20,531 nt of DNA from DATIJJ01 sp035478255 (lineage in GTDB: Bacteria > Pseudomonadota > Gammaproteobacteria > DSM-16500): assembly GCA_035478255.1 (NCBI GenBank), contig DATIJV010000026.1, positions 1 to 20,531 of the forward strand. Reading direction: 5' to 3'. The number at the start of each line of letters is the position of its first letter. Within the stretch, counting starts at the first letter, position 1. The position numbers and the translations under genes are program-made. The notes under the pieces are model-generated. The model saw nothing but the letters and a program-made list of their open reading frames with translations, did not search any database and was not told where the DNA came from. Shown here piece after piece: positions 1-7,397 of the stretch.

Positions 1-139
1 ACCTCCTTCCCCTATCCCCTTCCTCCAAACGAAAAGCGCGTTTAGAGGAAGGGGGACGCTCTAATTAAGCGCATCTGTATCGAAGAGTCCCCCTTCCTCC
101 ACATGCTTTTTGTGGAGGAAGGGGAAAGGGGAAGGAGGT
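1..139. repeat. Palindromic C/T-rich intergenic repeat, compound hairpin
   Basis: The outer arms (1-26 and about 114-139) are inverted copies with one mismatch. Inside are two hairpins: one pairs CTTCCTCCAAACG near 20-32 with CGTTTAGAGGAAG near 39-51, with one mismatch, and the other pairs CCCTTCCTCCACA with TGTGGAGGAAGGG near 102-124. GGGGGAC and GTCCCCC also pair across the centre. The left arm recurs exactly at 20506-20531, so this is a dispersed element. It has no coding potential and resembles a MITE or REP-type repeat. It could end beyond the window's left edge. Confidence 0.8.
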
Positions 140-195
140 CAAGATAAAGAAACGCGCGACTGCCACCGAATACTTACGGAAAATCCACGCAACTT

Positions 196-289
196 ATTGA
201 TTAATAACACAATTCCTGAAAAAAATCGTCAAAAATGCCAAAAACACCGTTTTTTTTGAATTTTTGATCATAACATATTGATTAATAAC
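196..289. repeat. AT-rich spacer with a 13-bp direct repeat
   Basis: The 13-mer ATTGATTAATAAC occurs at 196-208 and again at 277-289 in the same orientation. The 68 bases between are runs of A and T with no ORF. The spacer lies downstream of the minus-strand gene ending at 330. I could not fold a convincing intrinsic terminator here. The repeat may be a footprint of an inserted segment or chance in AT-rich DNA. Confidence 0.4.
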
Positions 290-329
290 GAGTTTTTTTA
301 TAATTCTCAGGCGGATTCTTCAAAAAGAT

Positions 330-1199
330 TTACCTCAATGATTCTCCCAATTTTAATAAAAGTTTTTGCAAATCTTTTAGATTATAAATAAAAGCTGCCA
401 GATAAACGTAATCGCGCTGCATATCCCATAATTCCAGGCTGGATGGCATGACGGCAAAAAATTGTTTTTGCAATTCTGAAATTTCATTTTCCAGATCGCT
501 CGGATTTGCTTCCAGTTTTATTAATTGAAGTACTGTCTCAATTGCCGAAAAAAACTGATTGACGTTTTCAACATACTGCAGCAAAGTCGGGCGGATTTTT
601 GCAATAAGCTCTTTATCATATTGATATCGTGCCAAATAATGCATGGAAAATAATATATCACTGATTTGTTCGATTTTTATTAAAAAAAATTGGTACCCGT
701 TTTGCAAGGCGCTATTAAATCCTCTTTCATAAACCCAGTCAGGTAATGTCAACAAGGCATTTTCCAGAGAGGTATTGTTAAACTGATTGCTGTCTTGCTG
801 TAAAAGCTGGTCAATGATCATCGAAAAATAATGATTAAATATTTTTATAACCGGTAGAAGTTTATTGCGAAACTCAGTGTCAGGTTGACGTGAAACGACA
901 AGATTAACTGCTATGCCGATAACAGCGCCGACAAGCGTATCATGCGCAATCTGATAAAAAAACTGCAGGGAATGCAAGGCTAATGCTGAGATTACAACAA
1001 TAACAAGTACAAAAATAAAATTACGTATGCCTTGATAAAATTCGTTACCGATAGAAGTTTGCATCACGTAAAGAGCTGTCAGCGGAATCAAATAAAATTC
1101 CGTCACGGCCAGATAAAAATTTGCAACTAGAGATAAAATTAATGCAATCAACAAACTGATTGAAAAACGGAATATATTATTTTTTAAAAGATTAGTCAT
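330..1199 (-). CDS. FUSC-like membrane protein (TM plus C-terminal cytoplasmic part)
   Basis: A 289-residue protein. The first ~105 residues are four hydrophobic segments (roughly 10-32, 36-48, 57-76 and 84-104), followed by a ~185-residue predominantly helical soluble domain. This resembles one half (membrane bundle plus cytoplasmic domain) of FUSC/aromatic acid exporter proteins, which normally have two such halves in ~650-700 residues. The start ATG overlaps the stop of the upstream gene by 4 nt (ATGA), so translation is probably coupled. It is the last gene of the tat-pet run. Together with the upstream 207-residue protein it could be the remains of a single FUSC gene. The family call is from architecture and residue pattern; the substrate is unknown. 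Confidence 0.6.
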   Translation of the reverse strand: MTNLLKNNIFRFSISLLIALILSLVANFYLAVTEFYLIPLTALYVMQTSIGNEFYQGIRNFIFVLVIVVISALALHSLQFFYQIAHDTLVGAVIGIAVNLVVSRQPDTEFRNKLLPVIKIFNHYFSMIIDQLLQQDSNQFNNTSLENALLTLPDWVYERGFNSALQNGYQFFLIKIEQISDILFSMHYLARYQYDKELIAKIRPTLLQYVENVNQFFSAIETVLQLIKLEANPSDLENEISELQKQFFAVMPSSLELWDMQRDYVYLAAFIYNLKDLQKLLLKLGESLR

Positions 1200-1819
1200 T
1201 CAATAATCTCTAAAAAAACCGCTTCCAGTTGATCGCGCAGCGCAATCAAGTCTTGTACAAAAAACAGAAAAAAAATAGGTGATTCTGAAATAACTTGTAA
1301 AGTGGTGCGATACAATTCTTCTAGTTTATCAATTTGCCTGGATAAATTGCCGATCATTTTAGCGCTTTTTTCAAGCATGTCTCTTGCGGTGCGTGTCGAA
1401 ATATTTCTTAAAGAGATTTTTTCCTTTTGACAAAATTGTTTTTCCAAAAATACCACCACGAACCGCAATGCAGCATCTAAACTCTGAGAAGTTTTTTTTA
1501 ATTCAGGTTCGCACACTTCAAACGTTGTGTGGTCAAGTATTCTCAATTTAAAAGTATTTAACGAAAAAATCGTTTCATAAAGCTTTTCAAGCTGATTTAA
1601 ATTTTTCTGCTCGTCTGATTTCCTGATTTTTTTCATGATTCGCATTAATTTCAAGCGCGCCTGATGAATAATTTTTTCATAATGTATTATTTTTGAAAAA
1701 TAATCACGCTGCAAATAACAATTAAAGATCACGCTTTGTAAATGATTAAGCGCTTTAAAATATTTAATCCAATTATTCAGTAATTTTTTTGATTTGCTTG
1801 CGAAAAAAAATAAATGCAT
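1196..1819 (-). CDS. Helical soluble protein, possible FUSC cytoplasmic half
   Basis: A 207-residue, Lys/Glu-rich, mostly helical protein with no clear membrane segment except a Phe-rich stretch near the C-terminus (SPIFFLFFVQDLIALRDQLE). The frame stays open further upstream inside petC, but ATG 1817-1819 lies two bases after the petC stop and is the better start. It overlaps the next gene by 4 nt. The C-terminal helix pattern resembles the end of the downstream 289-residue protein (DLIALRDQLEAVF against YNLKDLQKLLLKL), as expected for the two cytoplasmic domains of a duplicated FUSC protein. No N-terminal membrane bundle precedes it, so the ancestral protein may be truncated. Function is unproven. 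Confidence 0.55.
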   Translation of the reverse strand: MHLFFFASKSKKLLNNWIKYFKALNHLQSVIFNCYLQRDYFSKIIHYEKIIHQARLKLMRIMKKIRKSDEQKNLNQLEKLYETIFSLNTFKLRILDHTTFEVCEPELKKTSQSLDAALRFVVVFLEKQFCQKEKISLRNISTRTARDMLEKSAKMIGNLSRQIDKLEELYRTTLQVISESPIFFLFFVQDLIALRDQLEAVFLEIIE

Positions 1820-1821
1820 CG

Positions 1822-2517
1822 TCACATCCGTTTGTTGCGAATAGTCGCCCAATAAGTTTGTTTTAAAAAATACGCCAATACAAAAAATAATATTAAAAAC
1901 GCTATCGTCCAATAACCCATTTGCACTTGCTGAATGTAATAAGGGTCTGCTGCATATGCTAAAAAATTCACGACATCAGTAATTGTATTATCAAATTCAT
2001 CGGGTGTCATGGATCCCGATGATTGCAAAATAAGTTTATCATACCAGTCTGAAGTATTTTCCAGAACTCGATGAGAAGTGTTTATATCGGCAGCCAAAAT
2101 TTGAAGACCCTGATAAGAAACCAGGATGCCGCTCATCGCAGTATTGGGCAGCACTAAATTATTGAATCCTGTTGGACGTTTAGGATCCATATAAAAACTG
2201 TGTAAATACGTGTAAATCCAATTCACGCCGCGCACATTCGCTGTCAAAGATAAATCAGGAGGCTTGATACCAAACGGCCAGGATTTTATGTTAATTGGCA
2301 TTTTTTCATAGGTTATTCCAGCATTTTGCGCAACTTTGTTATAGCGCAAATAAATCATTGTGTGGCATATCATGCAATTTGTTGCAAAAAACTTGGCTCC
2401 GCGTTCAATGGATTTTTTATCATACAAATTAATATGGACTTTTTCCAGCGCGATAGCGGGTTCAGCGGCATAGGCGCTGTTCATCATCAAGAATAAAATT
2501 AAAATAATATATTTCAT
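1822..2517 (-). CDS. petC: Cytochrome c1 of the bc1 complex
   Basis: Electron carrier of respiratory complex III; it passes electrons from the Rieske protein to soluble cytochrome c. It is 231 residues long, near the usual length. An N-terminal signal peptide ends around residue 18 (cleavage near AYA-A), the c-type haem site is C48-M-I-C51-H52, and the family block WIYTYLHSFY...RPTGFNN is present. An axial-Met candidate lies in SSGSMTPDEF. A C-terminal membrane anchor (about 201-218) is followed by a basic tail, placing the haem domain in the periplasm. The start overlaps the petB stop by 4 nt (ATGA). Confidence 0.97.
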   Translation of the reverse strand: MKYIILILFLMMNSAYAAEPAIALEKVHINLYDKKSIERGAKFFATNCMICHTMIYLRYNKVAQNAGITYEKMPINIKSWPFGIKPPDLSLTANVRGVNWIYTYLHSFYMDPKRPTGFNNLVLPNTAMSGILVSYQGLQILAADINTSHRVLENTSDWYDKLILQSSGSMTPDEFDNTITDVVNFLAYAADPYYIQQVQMGYWTIAFLILFFVLAYFLKQTYWATIRNKRM

Positions 2518-3695
2518 TCAGTGACCCGATCAGGCAGCGGTTTAGTTTTTTCATATTTTGTATAAAATGGCATGGCCAAAAAAAACAAAAAATAACCTGC
2601 CGCAAAAATTTGCGCAAGCATCGAACGCAAAGGTGAAACAGGTTGGATTCCCAAATATCCCAACCCAATAAAACTTATCACAAATATTCCAACAGCTAAT
2701 TTAGACCAATTTCCTTTGTATCGAATAGAACGCACACGGCTTCGGTCTAACCAGGGTAAAACAAACATGAATGCGATGGCTGCTGCCATGGCGATCAACC
2801 CTAAAAATTTATTGGGAACCGCGCGTAAAATGGCATAAAAAGGCGTCATATACCAAACGGGGGCGATATGGTCCGGTGTTTGTAATGGATTGGCGGGTAA
2901 ATAATTTTCAGGTTCCAGAAAAATTCCGCCCATTTTGGGTGAGAAAAATAAAACGGCTGAAAATATAATTAAAAATACGACAGCTCCCATTAAATCTTTT
3001 ACTGTGTAATAAGGATGAAATGGAATGCGATCTTTTTTGTTTTTTATATTGATGCCGTCAGGATTATTGGATCCGACATAATGCAATGCTGTTAAATGTA
3101 AAAAGACCAAAGCTAACAGCACCAGCGGTACAGCAATGACGTGCAGAGAAAAAAATCGATGCAAAGTCACACCTGAAATGGTGAAATCACCGCGCAGCCA
3201 TATGACAATAAATTTTCCGACAAAAGGAATTGCACTTGCAAATGAAGTGATAACAGCTGCACCCCAATAAGACATTTGTCCCCACGGCAAAACATAGCCG
3301 GTGAATGCTTCCAATAATAACGTGATGTAAATTAACATACCCATTAACCAGAGTAATTCTCGGGGTTTTTGATAGGATCCATAAATTAATCCACGGTACA
3401 TATGTAAATAAATTACCACGAAAAATGCGGAGGCGCCGGTCGTATGCATAAATCGCAGCAGCCATCCGTACCTGACTTCTCGCATAATGTGTTGAATGGA
3501 AGAAAAAGCTCCGTCCGCAGTCGGCACATATTCCATTGCGAGCCAAATTCCTGTGATGATTTGGTTAAATAAAACTAAAAGTGAAAATGAGCCGAAGTAA
3601 TACCAAAAATTAAAATTTCTCGGCGCATAATATTCTGTTATATGTGTTCGCATAAATTCACGAATGGGAAATCGCCGAGAGATCCAGTTCATCAT
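2514..3695 (-). CDS. petB: Cytochrome b of the bc1 complex
   Basis: Membrane core of complex III carrying the two b haems and both quinone sites. It has 393 residues and about eight membrane helices. The haem ligands are H84 and H98 (14 apart) and H185 and H200 (15 apart); the 15-residue spacing, as I recall, is common in beta/gamma-proteobacterial cytochrome b. The quinol-oxidation motif reads P-V-W-Y (279-282) rather than mitochondrial PEWY, a variant I recall from the same groups. The block GSNNPDG after the fourth helix is also typical. Its start overlaps the petA stop by 4 nt. It is a fused-type cytochrome b, not the split b6/subunit IV form. Confidence 0.97.
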   Translation of the reverse strand: MMNWISRRFPIREFMRTHITEYYAPRNFNFWYYFGSFSLLVLFNQIITGIWLAMEYVPTADGAFSSIQHIMREVRYGWLLRFMHTTGASAFFVVIYLHMYRGLIYGSYQKPRELLWLMGMLIYITLLLEAFTGYVLPWGQMSYWGAAVITSFASAIPFVGKFIVIWLRGDFTISGVTLHRFFSLHVIAVPLVLLALVFLHLTALHYVGSNNPDGINIKNKKDRIPFHPYYTVKDLMGAVVFLIIFSAVLFFSPKMGGIFLEPENYLPANPLQTPDHIAPVWYMTPFYAILRAVPNKFLGLIAMAAAIAFMFVLPWLDRSRVRSIRYKGNWSKLAVGIFVISFIGLGYLGIQPVSPLRSMLAQIFAAGYFLFFLAMPFYTKYEKTKPLPDRVTE

Positions 3696-4300
3696 GTTTC
3701 AGCTCCATCCTTATCTTCGCCAATTATAATTTCCTGATCATTAAGATATCTATAACGCGGTATTTTTAAATTAAGCGGCGCAGGCACGCCTTTATAAACG
3801 CGTCCTGCTAAATCATAGCTGGATCCGTGACACGGACAATAAAATCCGCCAAGCCAGTCCGGGGAAATCCCGCCGACATCCGGTCGATAGTTGGGAATAC
3901 AGCCAAGATGCGTGCAAACACCAATTGCGATGTAATATTCTGGTTTAATCGAACGATAAATATTTTTGGCGTAGGCGGGTTGCTGATCTTCCAGCGAATC
4001 GGGATCGCGTAATTTATCAGTCAGTTTCGGTAAGGTTTGCAGCATGTCTTCGGTGCGGCGAATGATCCAGACAGGTTGACCGCGCCAGGGAATTGTTAAT
4101 TGTTGTTTCGGTTCCAATTTGCTGATGTCTACTGTGATGGGAGCAGCGAGAGCTTCCGTATCAGTGCTTGGCAGCCAGTAAGAAATAAATGGAATGGAAG
4201 CCGCCGCCGCGCCCATTCCTCCTACGACCGTTGTTGCGCGGCGTAAAAAACAGCGGCGTGCTGCATCTATTGTTTCATCCTCTTTTTCCTCTGCTGTCAT
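3692..4300 (-). CDS. petA: Rieske iron-sulfur subunit of bc1, Tat substrate
   Basis: This 202-residue protein carries the high-potential 2Fe-2S cluster that takes the first electron from quinol. The cluster motifs are C129-T-H131-L-G-C134 and C155-P-C157-H158-G; C129, H131, C155 and H158 are the expected ligands, and C134/C157 the expected disulfide. The N-terminus has a twin-arginine signature (ARRCFLRRAT, R15-R16) before an Ala/Gly-rich hydrophobic segment that stays as the anchor. The start ATG has an AAGGA Shine-Dalgarno inside the end of tatC, giving a 26-nt overlap. The Tat translocase needed to insert this protein is encoded immediately upstream. Confidence 0.97.
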   Translation of the reverse strand: MTAEEKEDETIDAARRCFLRRATTVVGGMGAAAASIPFISYWLPSTDTEALAAPITVDISKLEPKQQLTIPWRGQPVWIIRRTEDMLQTLPKLTDKLRDPDSLEDQQPAYAKNIYRSIKPEYYIAIGVCTHLGCIPNYRPDVGGISPDWLGGFYCPCHGSSYDLAGRVYKGVPAPLNLKIPRYRYLNDQEIIIGEDKDGAET

Positions 4301-5027
4301 GACATTCCTTTTGTTTTCGCTCTAAAAACCCTGACAACATAATGCCTATTTCAAACAATAGCCACAATGGAATAGCAAATAATGTTTGCGATAAAACATC
4401 GGGCGGTGCCAGTAACATCCCCATCACAAATGCACTCACAATAGCATAGGGACGTATTTTGATAAATTTTTCTCGCGAGACGATGTTGGCCCAGACTAAT
4501 AAACAAATGATGACTGGCACTTCAAACAATGTACCAAAAATTAAAAATAATTTTAAAGTAAAATCCAGATATTGACTGATATCGGGGCTGAGCATCACAC
4601 CGGCAGGCGCTGCATGGGCAAAAAAAGCGAATAAAATCGGAAAAATAATGAAATAAGCAAATGCGGCGCCGAGATAAAATAATAAAGTGCTGATGAATAA
4701 GAGCGGCTGCATTAAACGACGTTCGCGCTGATATAATGCCGGCGCGATAAATGCCCACAAATGATATAAAAAAAATGGGATGCTGGCAAAAATTGCAGTA
4801 ACAAATGCTAATTCAAAAGGTACAAAAAAAGATGAGACAATGTTGGTGGCAATCAATCCGCGGCCTTCCGGTAAATTTTTTAATAATGGCAGCGCAAGAA
4901 AAGTATATAGCTCATTTGAAAAACAAACTAATATAGCGAAAATGACGAATAAAATAAAAAGACATTTTAACAAACGACTTCGCAATTCGATGAGATACTG
5001 TATTAATTGTCGATTATTTTCATTCAT
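4275..5027 (-). CDS. tatC: Twin-arginine translocase subunit TatC
   Basis: The receptor and core of the Tat system, which exports folded proteins carrying RR signal peptides. It has 250 residues and six predicted membrane helices. Family features are the N-terminal LIELRSRLLKC block, the QRERR loop after the second helix, and FGTLFEVPV with the conserved membrane Glu. The C-terminus is a charged tail. The start overlaps the end of tatB by 8 nt and has no strong Shine-Dalgarno, which suggests translational coupling. The tail codons overlap the petA start. The obvious local client is PetA. Confidence 0.97.
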   Translation of the reverse strand: MNENNRQLIQYLIELRSRLLKCLFILFVIFAILVCFSNELYTFLALPLLKNLPEGRGLIATNIVSSFFVPFELAFVTAIFASIPFFLYHLWAFIAPALYQRERRLMQPLLFISTLLFYLGAAFAYFIIFPILFAFFAHAAPAGVMLSPDISQYLDFTLKLFLIFGTLFEVPVIICLLVWANIVSREKFIKIRPYAIVSAFVMGMLLAPPDVLSQTLFAIPLWLLFEIGIMLSGFLERKQKECHDSRGKRG

Positions 5028-5175
5028 GAATATCTATTTCACGTTTAATTTTTTCTGCTGTTAAACGCAGCCATTTAATCAAGCGTCCAGCTTTTAATGC
5101 AATATCGGGTATTTGCTTAGGGTTGATCACCAGGAGAGCGACTAGCAAAATGACCAATAGTTCGCTTAAGTGCAT
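5020..5175 (-). CDS. tatB: Very short TatB-like protein (51 aa)
   Basis: The ATG at 5173-5175 is right next to the tatA stop (TAG, 5176-5178), and the frame runs 51 codons to TGA at 5020-5022. The product begins MHLSELLVILLVALL, then has an N-P-K-Q-I-P-D hinge and an amphipathic helix (LKAGRLIKWLRLTAEKIKRE). This matches the TatB N-terminus: membrane helix with conserved Glu (E5), G/N-P hinge, amphipathic helix. The long acidic C-terminal region of ordinary TatB (total usually 100-170 aa) is missing. Position between tatA and tatC supports the call. It could be called a second TatA, but the NPKQIP hinge and gene order favour TatB. Confidence 0.85.
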   Translation of the reverse strand: MHLSELLVILLVALLVINPKQIPDIALKAGRLIKWLRLTAEKIKREIDIHE

Positions 5176-5346
5176 CTATGCCTCTTTTTCGCTATCTTTA
5201 TCCTGATCATCTCTGAGACTTTTACGGAAATTTTTGATCGCAATTCCCAAATCATTACCTAATTCTTTCAAGCGTTTTGTACCAAACAATAAAGCGACAA
5301 TTAAAAATATTAGCGTGAGTGATCCCAAATTGATTCCTTTAAACAT
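5176..5346 (-). CDS. tatA: Twin-arginine translocase subunit TatA
   Basis: A 56-residue pore-forming Tat component: short N-terminus, one membrane helix, then LLFGTKRLKELGNDLG and an amphipathic helix ending in an acidic/basic tail. I chose ATG 5344-5346 because it puts the FGTK hinge at the usual distance from the N-terminus (about residue 21) and has a GGAG about 10 nt upstream. A further in-frame ATG at 5374-5376 would add ten residues not expected in TatA and overlap the upstream gene. It is the second gene of the DUF2909-tatABC-petABC run. Confidence 0.93.
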   Translation of the reverse strand: MFKGINLGSLTLIFLIVALLFGTKRLKELGNDLGIAIKNFRKSLRDDQDKDSEKEA

Positions 5347-5351
5347 ATTTT

Positions 5352-5561
5352 TTATACTCCATGTGGATTGACCCATCCCATCGCATACGCAACAAAAAGT
5401 AGCACAAACAGCAAAAGAGATAATCCAATTCGCCAGGTCAGTGCTTTAACTACACGATCAGCATCGGCTTCATTTCTTTCATGTGCCAGATAATATAAAG
5501 CGCTGCCCAAGCTATACACGATAACAATGAGAAAAAGAACAATAATAATTTTGACTAGCAT
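5352..5561 (-). CDS. DUF2909-type twin-transmembrane protein
   Basis: A 69-residue protein with two membrane helices (about 4-24 and 47-65) joined by a short loop containing YYLAHERNEADADR. Small proteins of this layout (DUF2909) occur beside surf1 and cytochrome oxidase assembly genes in proteobacteria, and surf1 lies divergently next to it here. The start has a GAGGG Shine-Dalgarno seven bases upstream. It is probably the first gene of the tat-pet run: its stop is 5 nt from the tatA start. The molecular role is unknown; an assembly role in respiratory complexes is inferred from location. Confidence 0.8.
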   Translation of the reverse strand: MLVKIIIVLFLIVIVYSLGSALYYLAHERNEADADRVVKALTWRIGLSLLLFVLLFVAYAMGWVNPHGV

Positions 5562-5579
5562 GCAAATCCCTCTTAGAAT
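5551..5579 (+). promoter_or_regulatory. Sigma-70 promoter for surf1
   Basis: TTGACT (5551-5556), a 17-nt spacer and TAGAAT (5574-5579) form a near-consensus promoter. Transcription would start near 5586, about 27 nt before the surf1 ATG. The -35 box overlaps the start codon region of the divergent DUF2909 gene. Confidence 0.65.
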
Positions 5580-5612
5580 CGAAAATAATCCTTCATAATT
5601 GGAAACAATGGA

Positions 5613-6335
5613 ATGTCCAATCTATCTTTTAGTTTTAGTTTATTCGGAAAACATTATTTTTTCACGCCTAAATTTACGCTTGCCACTTTGGTTCTTTTGA
5701 TAGTACTGCTCCTGCTTGGAGTATGGCAATGGAAATCTGCGGAAACAATGGATAAAACAATCGAATTGATTAATCAGCGAATCGCTATGGATCCTATTTC
5801 GACTGATGATCTGGATAAAAACGGTGATTTGCGTTATTACCATATTCAATTGCAAGGTTCATTTGATGATCAGCATCAAATTTTAATAATTAATCGAATG
5901 TATAAAAACCAGCAAGGGTTTCAGGTATTAACACCGTTTAAGCTGACTGATTCTTCGAAAGAAATATTAGTCAATCGCGGGTGGATTGCAGGTGATCCGT
6001 CGGAAAAAATTCCAGATTTTGAGGATACCCCCAATGGGGTAACCATCACCGGGGTTTTGTTGCAGATACCTCAATCTGGCGCTGGATTTTCAAAAATTTC
6101 CTGGCCGCTTATTAGTAAAAGTATTGATATTCAAAAAATTTCTCAAGCATTGGGCAGCCCATTGTATCCCTATATGGTTTTGTTAAGCCCCAATAGCCAG
6201 TATGGATATGTGCGAGATTGGCCTTGGTTGACCAGCATTGAGCCTTCCCGGCAAAAAGCTTATGCGAAGCAATGGTTTGCTTTGGCATTGACTGTGTTTT
6301 TGGTGTTTATTTATTTGAATGTTCATCGAAGATAA
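5613..6335 (+). CDS. SURF1 family cytochrome oxidase assembly protein
   Basis: A 240-residue inner-membrane protein with SURF1 topology: an N-terminal helix (about 21-40) running into LLGVWQWKSAETMDK, a periplasmic domain with the conserved VNRGWIAGD block, and a C-terminal helix (about 219-236) ending in basic residues. SURF1 helps build haem-copper cytochrome c oxidase, probably in haem a delivery. No cox structural genes are in the window. The start has GGAA eight bases upstream; an ATG five bases earlier is out of frame. Confidence 0.93.
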   Translation: MSNLSFSFSLFGKHYFFTPKFTLATLVLLIVLLLLGVWQWKSAETMDKTIELINQRIAMDPISTDDLDKNGDLRYYHIQLQGSFDDQHQILIINRMYKNQQGFQVLTPFKLTDSSKEILVNRGWIAGDPSEKIPDFEDTPNGVTITGVLLQIPQSGAGFSKISWPLISKSIDIQKISQALGSPLYPYMVLLSPNSQYGYVRDWPWLTSIEPSRQKAYAKQWFALALTVFLVFIYLNVHRR

Positions 6336-6360
6336 CCTCGCGTAATCTCTTCTTTGGGAA

Positions 6361-6366
6361 TATAAT
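6361..6366 (+). promoter_or_regulatory. Possible -10 box for psd
   Basis: A perfect TATAAT sits here, but no good -35 hexamer lies 16-18 nt upstream. If used, the transcript would start near 6373, which favours ATG 6395 over GTG 6380 as the psd start. Confidence 0.35.
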
Positions 6367-6394
6367 TGCGCTTTTTTAAGTGACTCATCTCTTT

Positions 6395-7234
6395 ATGTCA
6401 AAACCGTTATATGTTTTAGCTCAATATTGCTGTCCGCAGCGCGCTTTTACCCATTTTTTTGGATGGCTTGCTAAATGTCGATGGAAGTGGTTTAAAAATT
6501 GGGCGATTAAGCGCCTTATTAGAAAATACCATGTGAATTTAAGCGAAGCGCTTTCCGAAAATGTAGATGATTATCCAGATTTTAATAGTTTTTTTACTCG
6601 TCAACTGAAGCCCAGCGTCCGTCCTCTAGCGCCAGGTGAAAATACAGTCTCGAGCCCTGCAGACGGCAGTGTGAGCCAGATCGGTAAAATTAATAAAAAT
6701 GCGATCCTCCAGGCGAAAAATTTTAATTACACAACGCGTGCTTTGTTAGGAGGCAGTGAATCTGCAGCACAGTTATTTGAGGATGGTAATTTTGCGACAA
6801 TTTATCTTGCGCCAAAAGATTATCATCGTGTTCATATGCCTATAACAGGGAAATTGCGTGAAACCACGTTTATTCCAGGCCAGTTATTTTCAGTCAATCC
6901 AATCACTGCAGAGACTGTACCGAATTTGTTTGCGCGTAATGAACGTCTGGTTTGTTTATTTGATACGGTTATTGGCCCAGTCGCTGTTATTCTGGTGGGC
7001 GCCATGCTGGTTGGGAGTATTGAAACAGTATGGGGGTTACCGCATCCCAAAAACAAGCTCACAGCTCGGCAATATCCTGATGGAATTGTGCTGGAACGAG
7101 GTGATGAGTTAGGCTTGTTTAAAATGGGCTCGACAGTGATTATGCTTTTTCCGGCAGGTAAAATAGAATGGTTGGAAACATTTAAGGAAAATTCGAGCGT
7201 TAGGATAAGGGAAGCGATTGGCGAGATGAATTGA
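6395..7234 (+). CDS. psd: Phosphatidylserine decarboxylase proenzyme
   Basis: Converts phosphatidylserine to phosphatidylethanolamine at the inner membrane. Family blocks are YPDFNSFFTRQLKPSVRP, SSPADG, DYHRVHMP and the C-terminal M-G-S-T (S246), where self-cleavage makes the pyruvoyl prosthetic group; LGST is the commoner spelling. Length is 279 residues from ATG 6395. A GTG at 6380 would add five residues, but ATG 6395 aligns the LAQYCCPQ segment with SLQYILPK of the E. coli enzyme (recalled sequence). There is no strong Shine-Dalgarno for either. The gene converges on the RNA candidate that ends 13 nt past its stop. Confidence 0.96.
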   Translation: MSKPLYVLAQYCCPQRAFTHFFGWLAKCRWKWFKNWAIKRLIRKYHVNLSEALSENVDDYPDFNSFFTRQLKPSVRPLAPGENTVSSPADGSVSQIGKINKNAILQAKNFNYTTRALLGGSESAAQLFEDGNFATIYLAPKDYHRVHMPITGKLRETTFIPGQLFSVNPITAETVPNLFARNERLVCLFDTVIGPVAVILVGAMLVGSIETVWGLPHPKNKLTARQYPDGIVLERGDELGLFKMGSTVIMLFPAGKIEWLETFKENSSVRIREAIGEMN

Positions 7235-7240
7235 ATTTTT

Positions 7241-7275
7241 TAAGAAAATAAAAAAGGGCAGTTTTAAACTGCCCT
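7241..7275 (-). terminator. Intrinsic terminator, minus strand
   Basis: AGGGCAGTTT/AAACTGCCCT forms a near-perfect stem at 7255-7275. Read on the minus strand it is followed by six T, then ATTTTCTT. On the plus strand the hairpin is followed by CCTGTTACC, so it terminates leftward transcripts, not psd. It forms the 3' end of the RNA candidate. Confidence 0.85.
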
Positions 7276-7382
7276 CCTGTTACCCCACCCAGGCTTCCAA
7301 GCCCTTCTGCCAATCCTTAGCAGACTAATCCATCTGATGAAGCACCGATCCATCTAGCCGGTCCCTAACATCATCCCTGAGC
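7248..7382 (-). ncRNA. Candidate RsmY/RsmZ (CsrB-type) CsrA-binding RNA
   Basis: On the minus strand the motif ANGGA occurs at 7374-7378, 7362-7366, 7349-7353, 7329-7333 and 7314-7318, with a sixth at 7386-7390 next to the presumed promoter. Further GGA triplets are at 7296-7298 and 7275-7277. Several sit in hairpin loops: ACCG/CGGT stem (7344-7362), CTGCT/GGCAG stem with loop AAGGATT (7307-7323), and GGCT/AGCC stem with loop TGGA (7292-7303). An intrinsic terminator closes the 3' end. This combination is the hallmark of RNAs that sequester CsrA/RsmA. The 5' end is uncertain (near 7382 if the extended -10 is used, otherwise up to about 7415). A coding reading is interrupted by stops. Confidence 0.65.
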
Positions 7383-7388
7383 CATTCC

Positions 7389-7397
7389 ATCATATCA
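7389..7397 (-). promoter_or_regulatory. Extended -10 promoter for the RNA candidate
   Basis: The minus strand reads TGATATGAT, an extended -10 (TG-N-TATGAT) with one mismatch to consensus. It would start transcription near 7382. No clear -35 is visible, which is acceptable for an extended -10 or activator-dependent promoter. Confidence 0.4.

Noticed and set aside
114..139. G-quadruplex in the G-rich arm of the first repeat
   Set aside because: The G runs are spaced suitably, but pairing with the complementary C-rich arm accounts for them and is the simpler reading.
1820..1912. Upstream extension of the 207-residue FUSC-like protein
   Set aside because: It lies inside petC in another frame. 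ATG 1817-1819 directly after the petC stop is a better start.
3187..3546. 119-codon frame inside petB, and similar long frames inside def, psd and tatC
   Set aside because: They are shadow frames of well-supported conserved genes.
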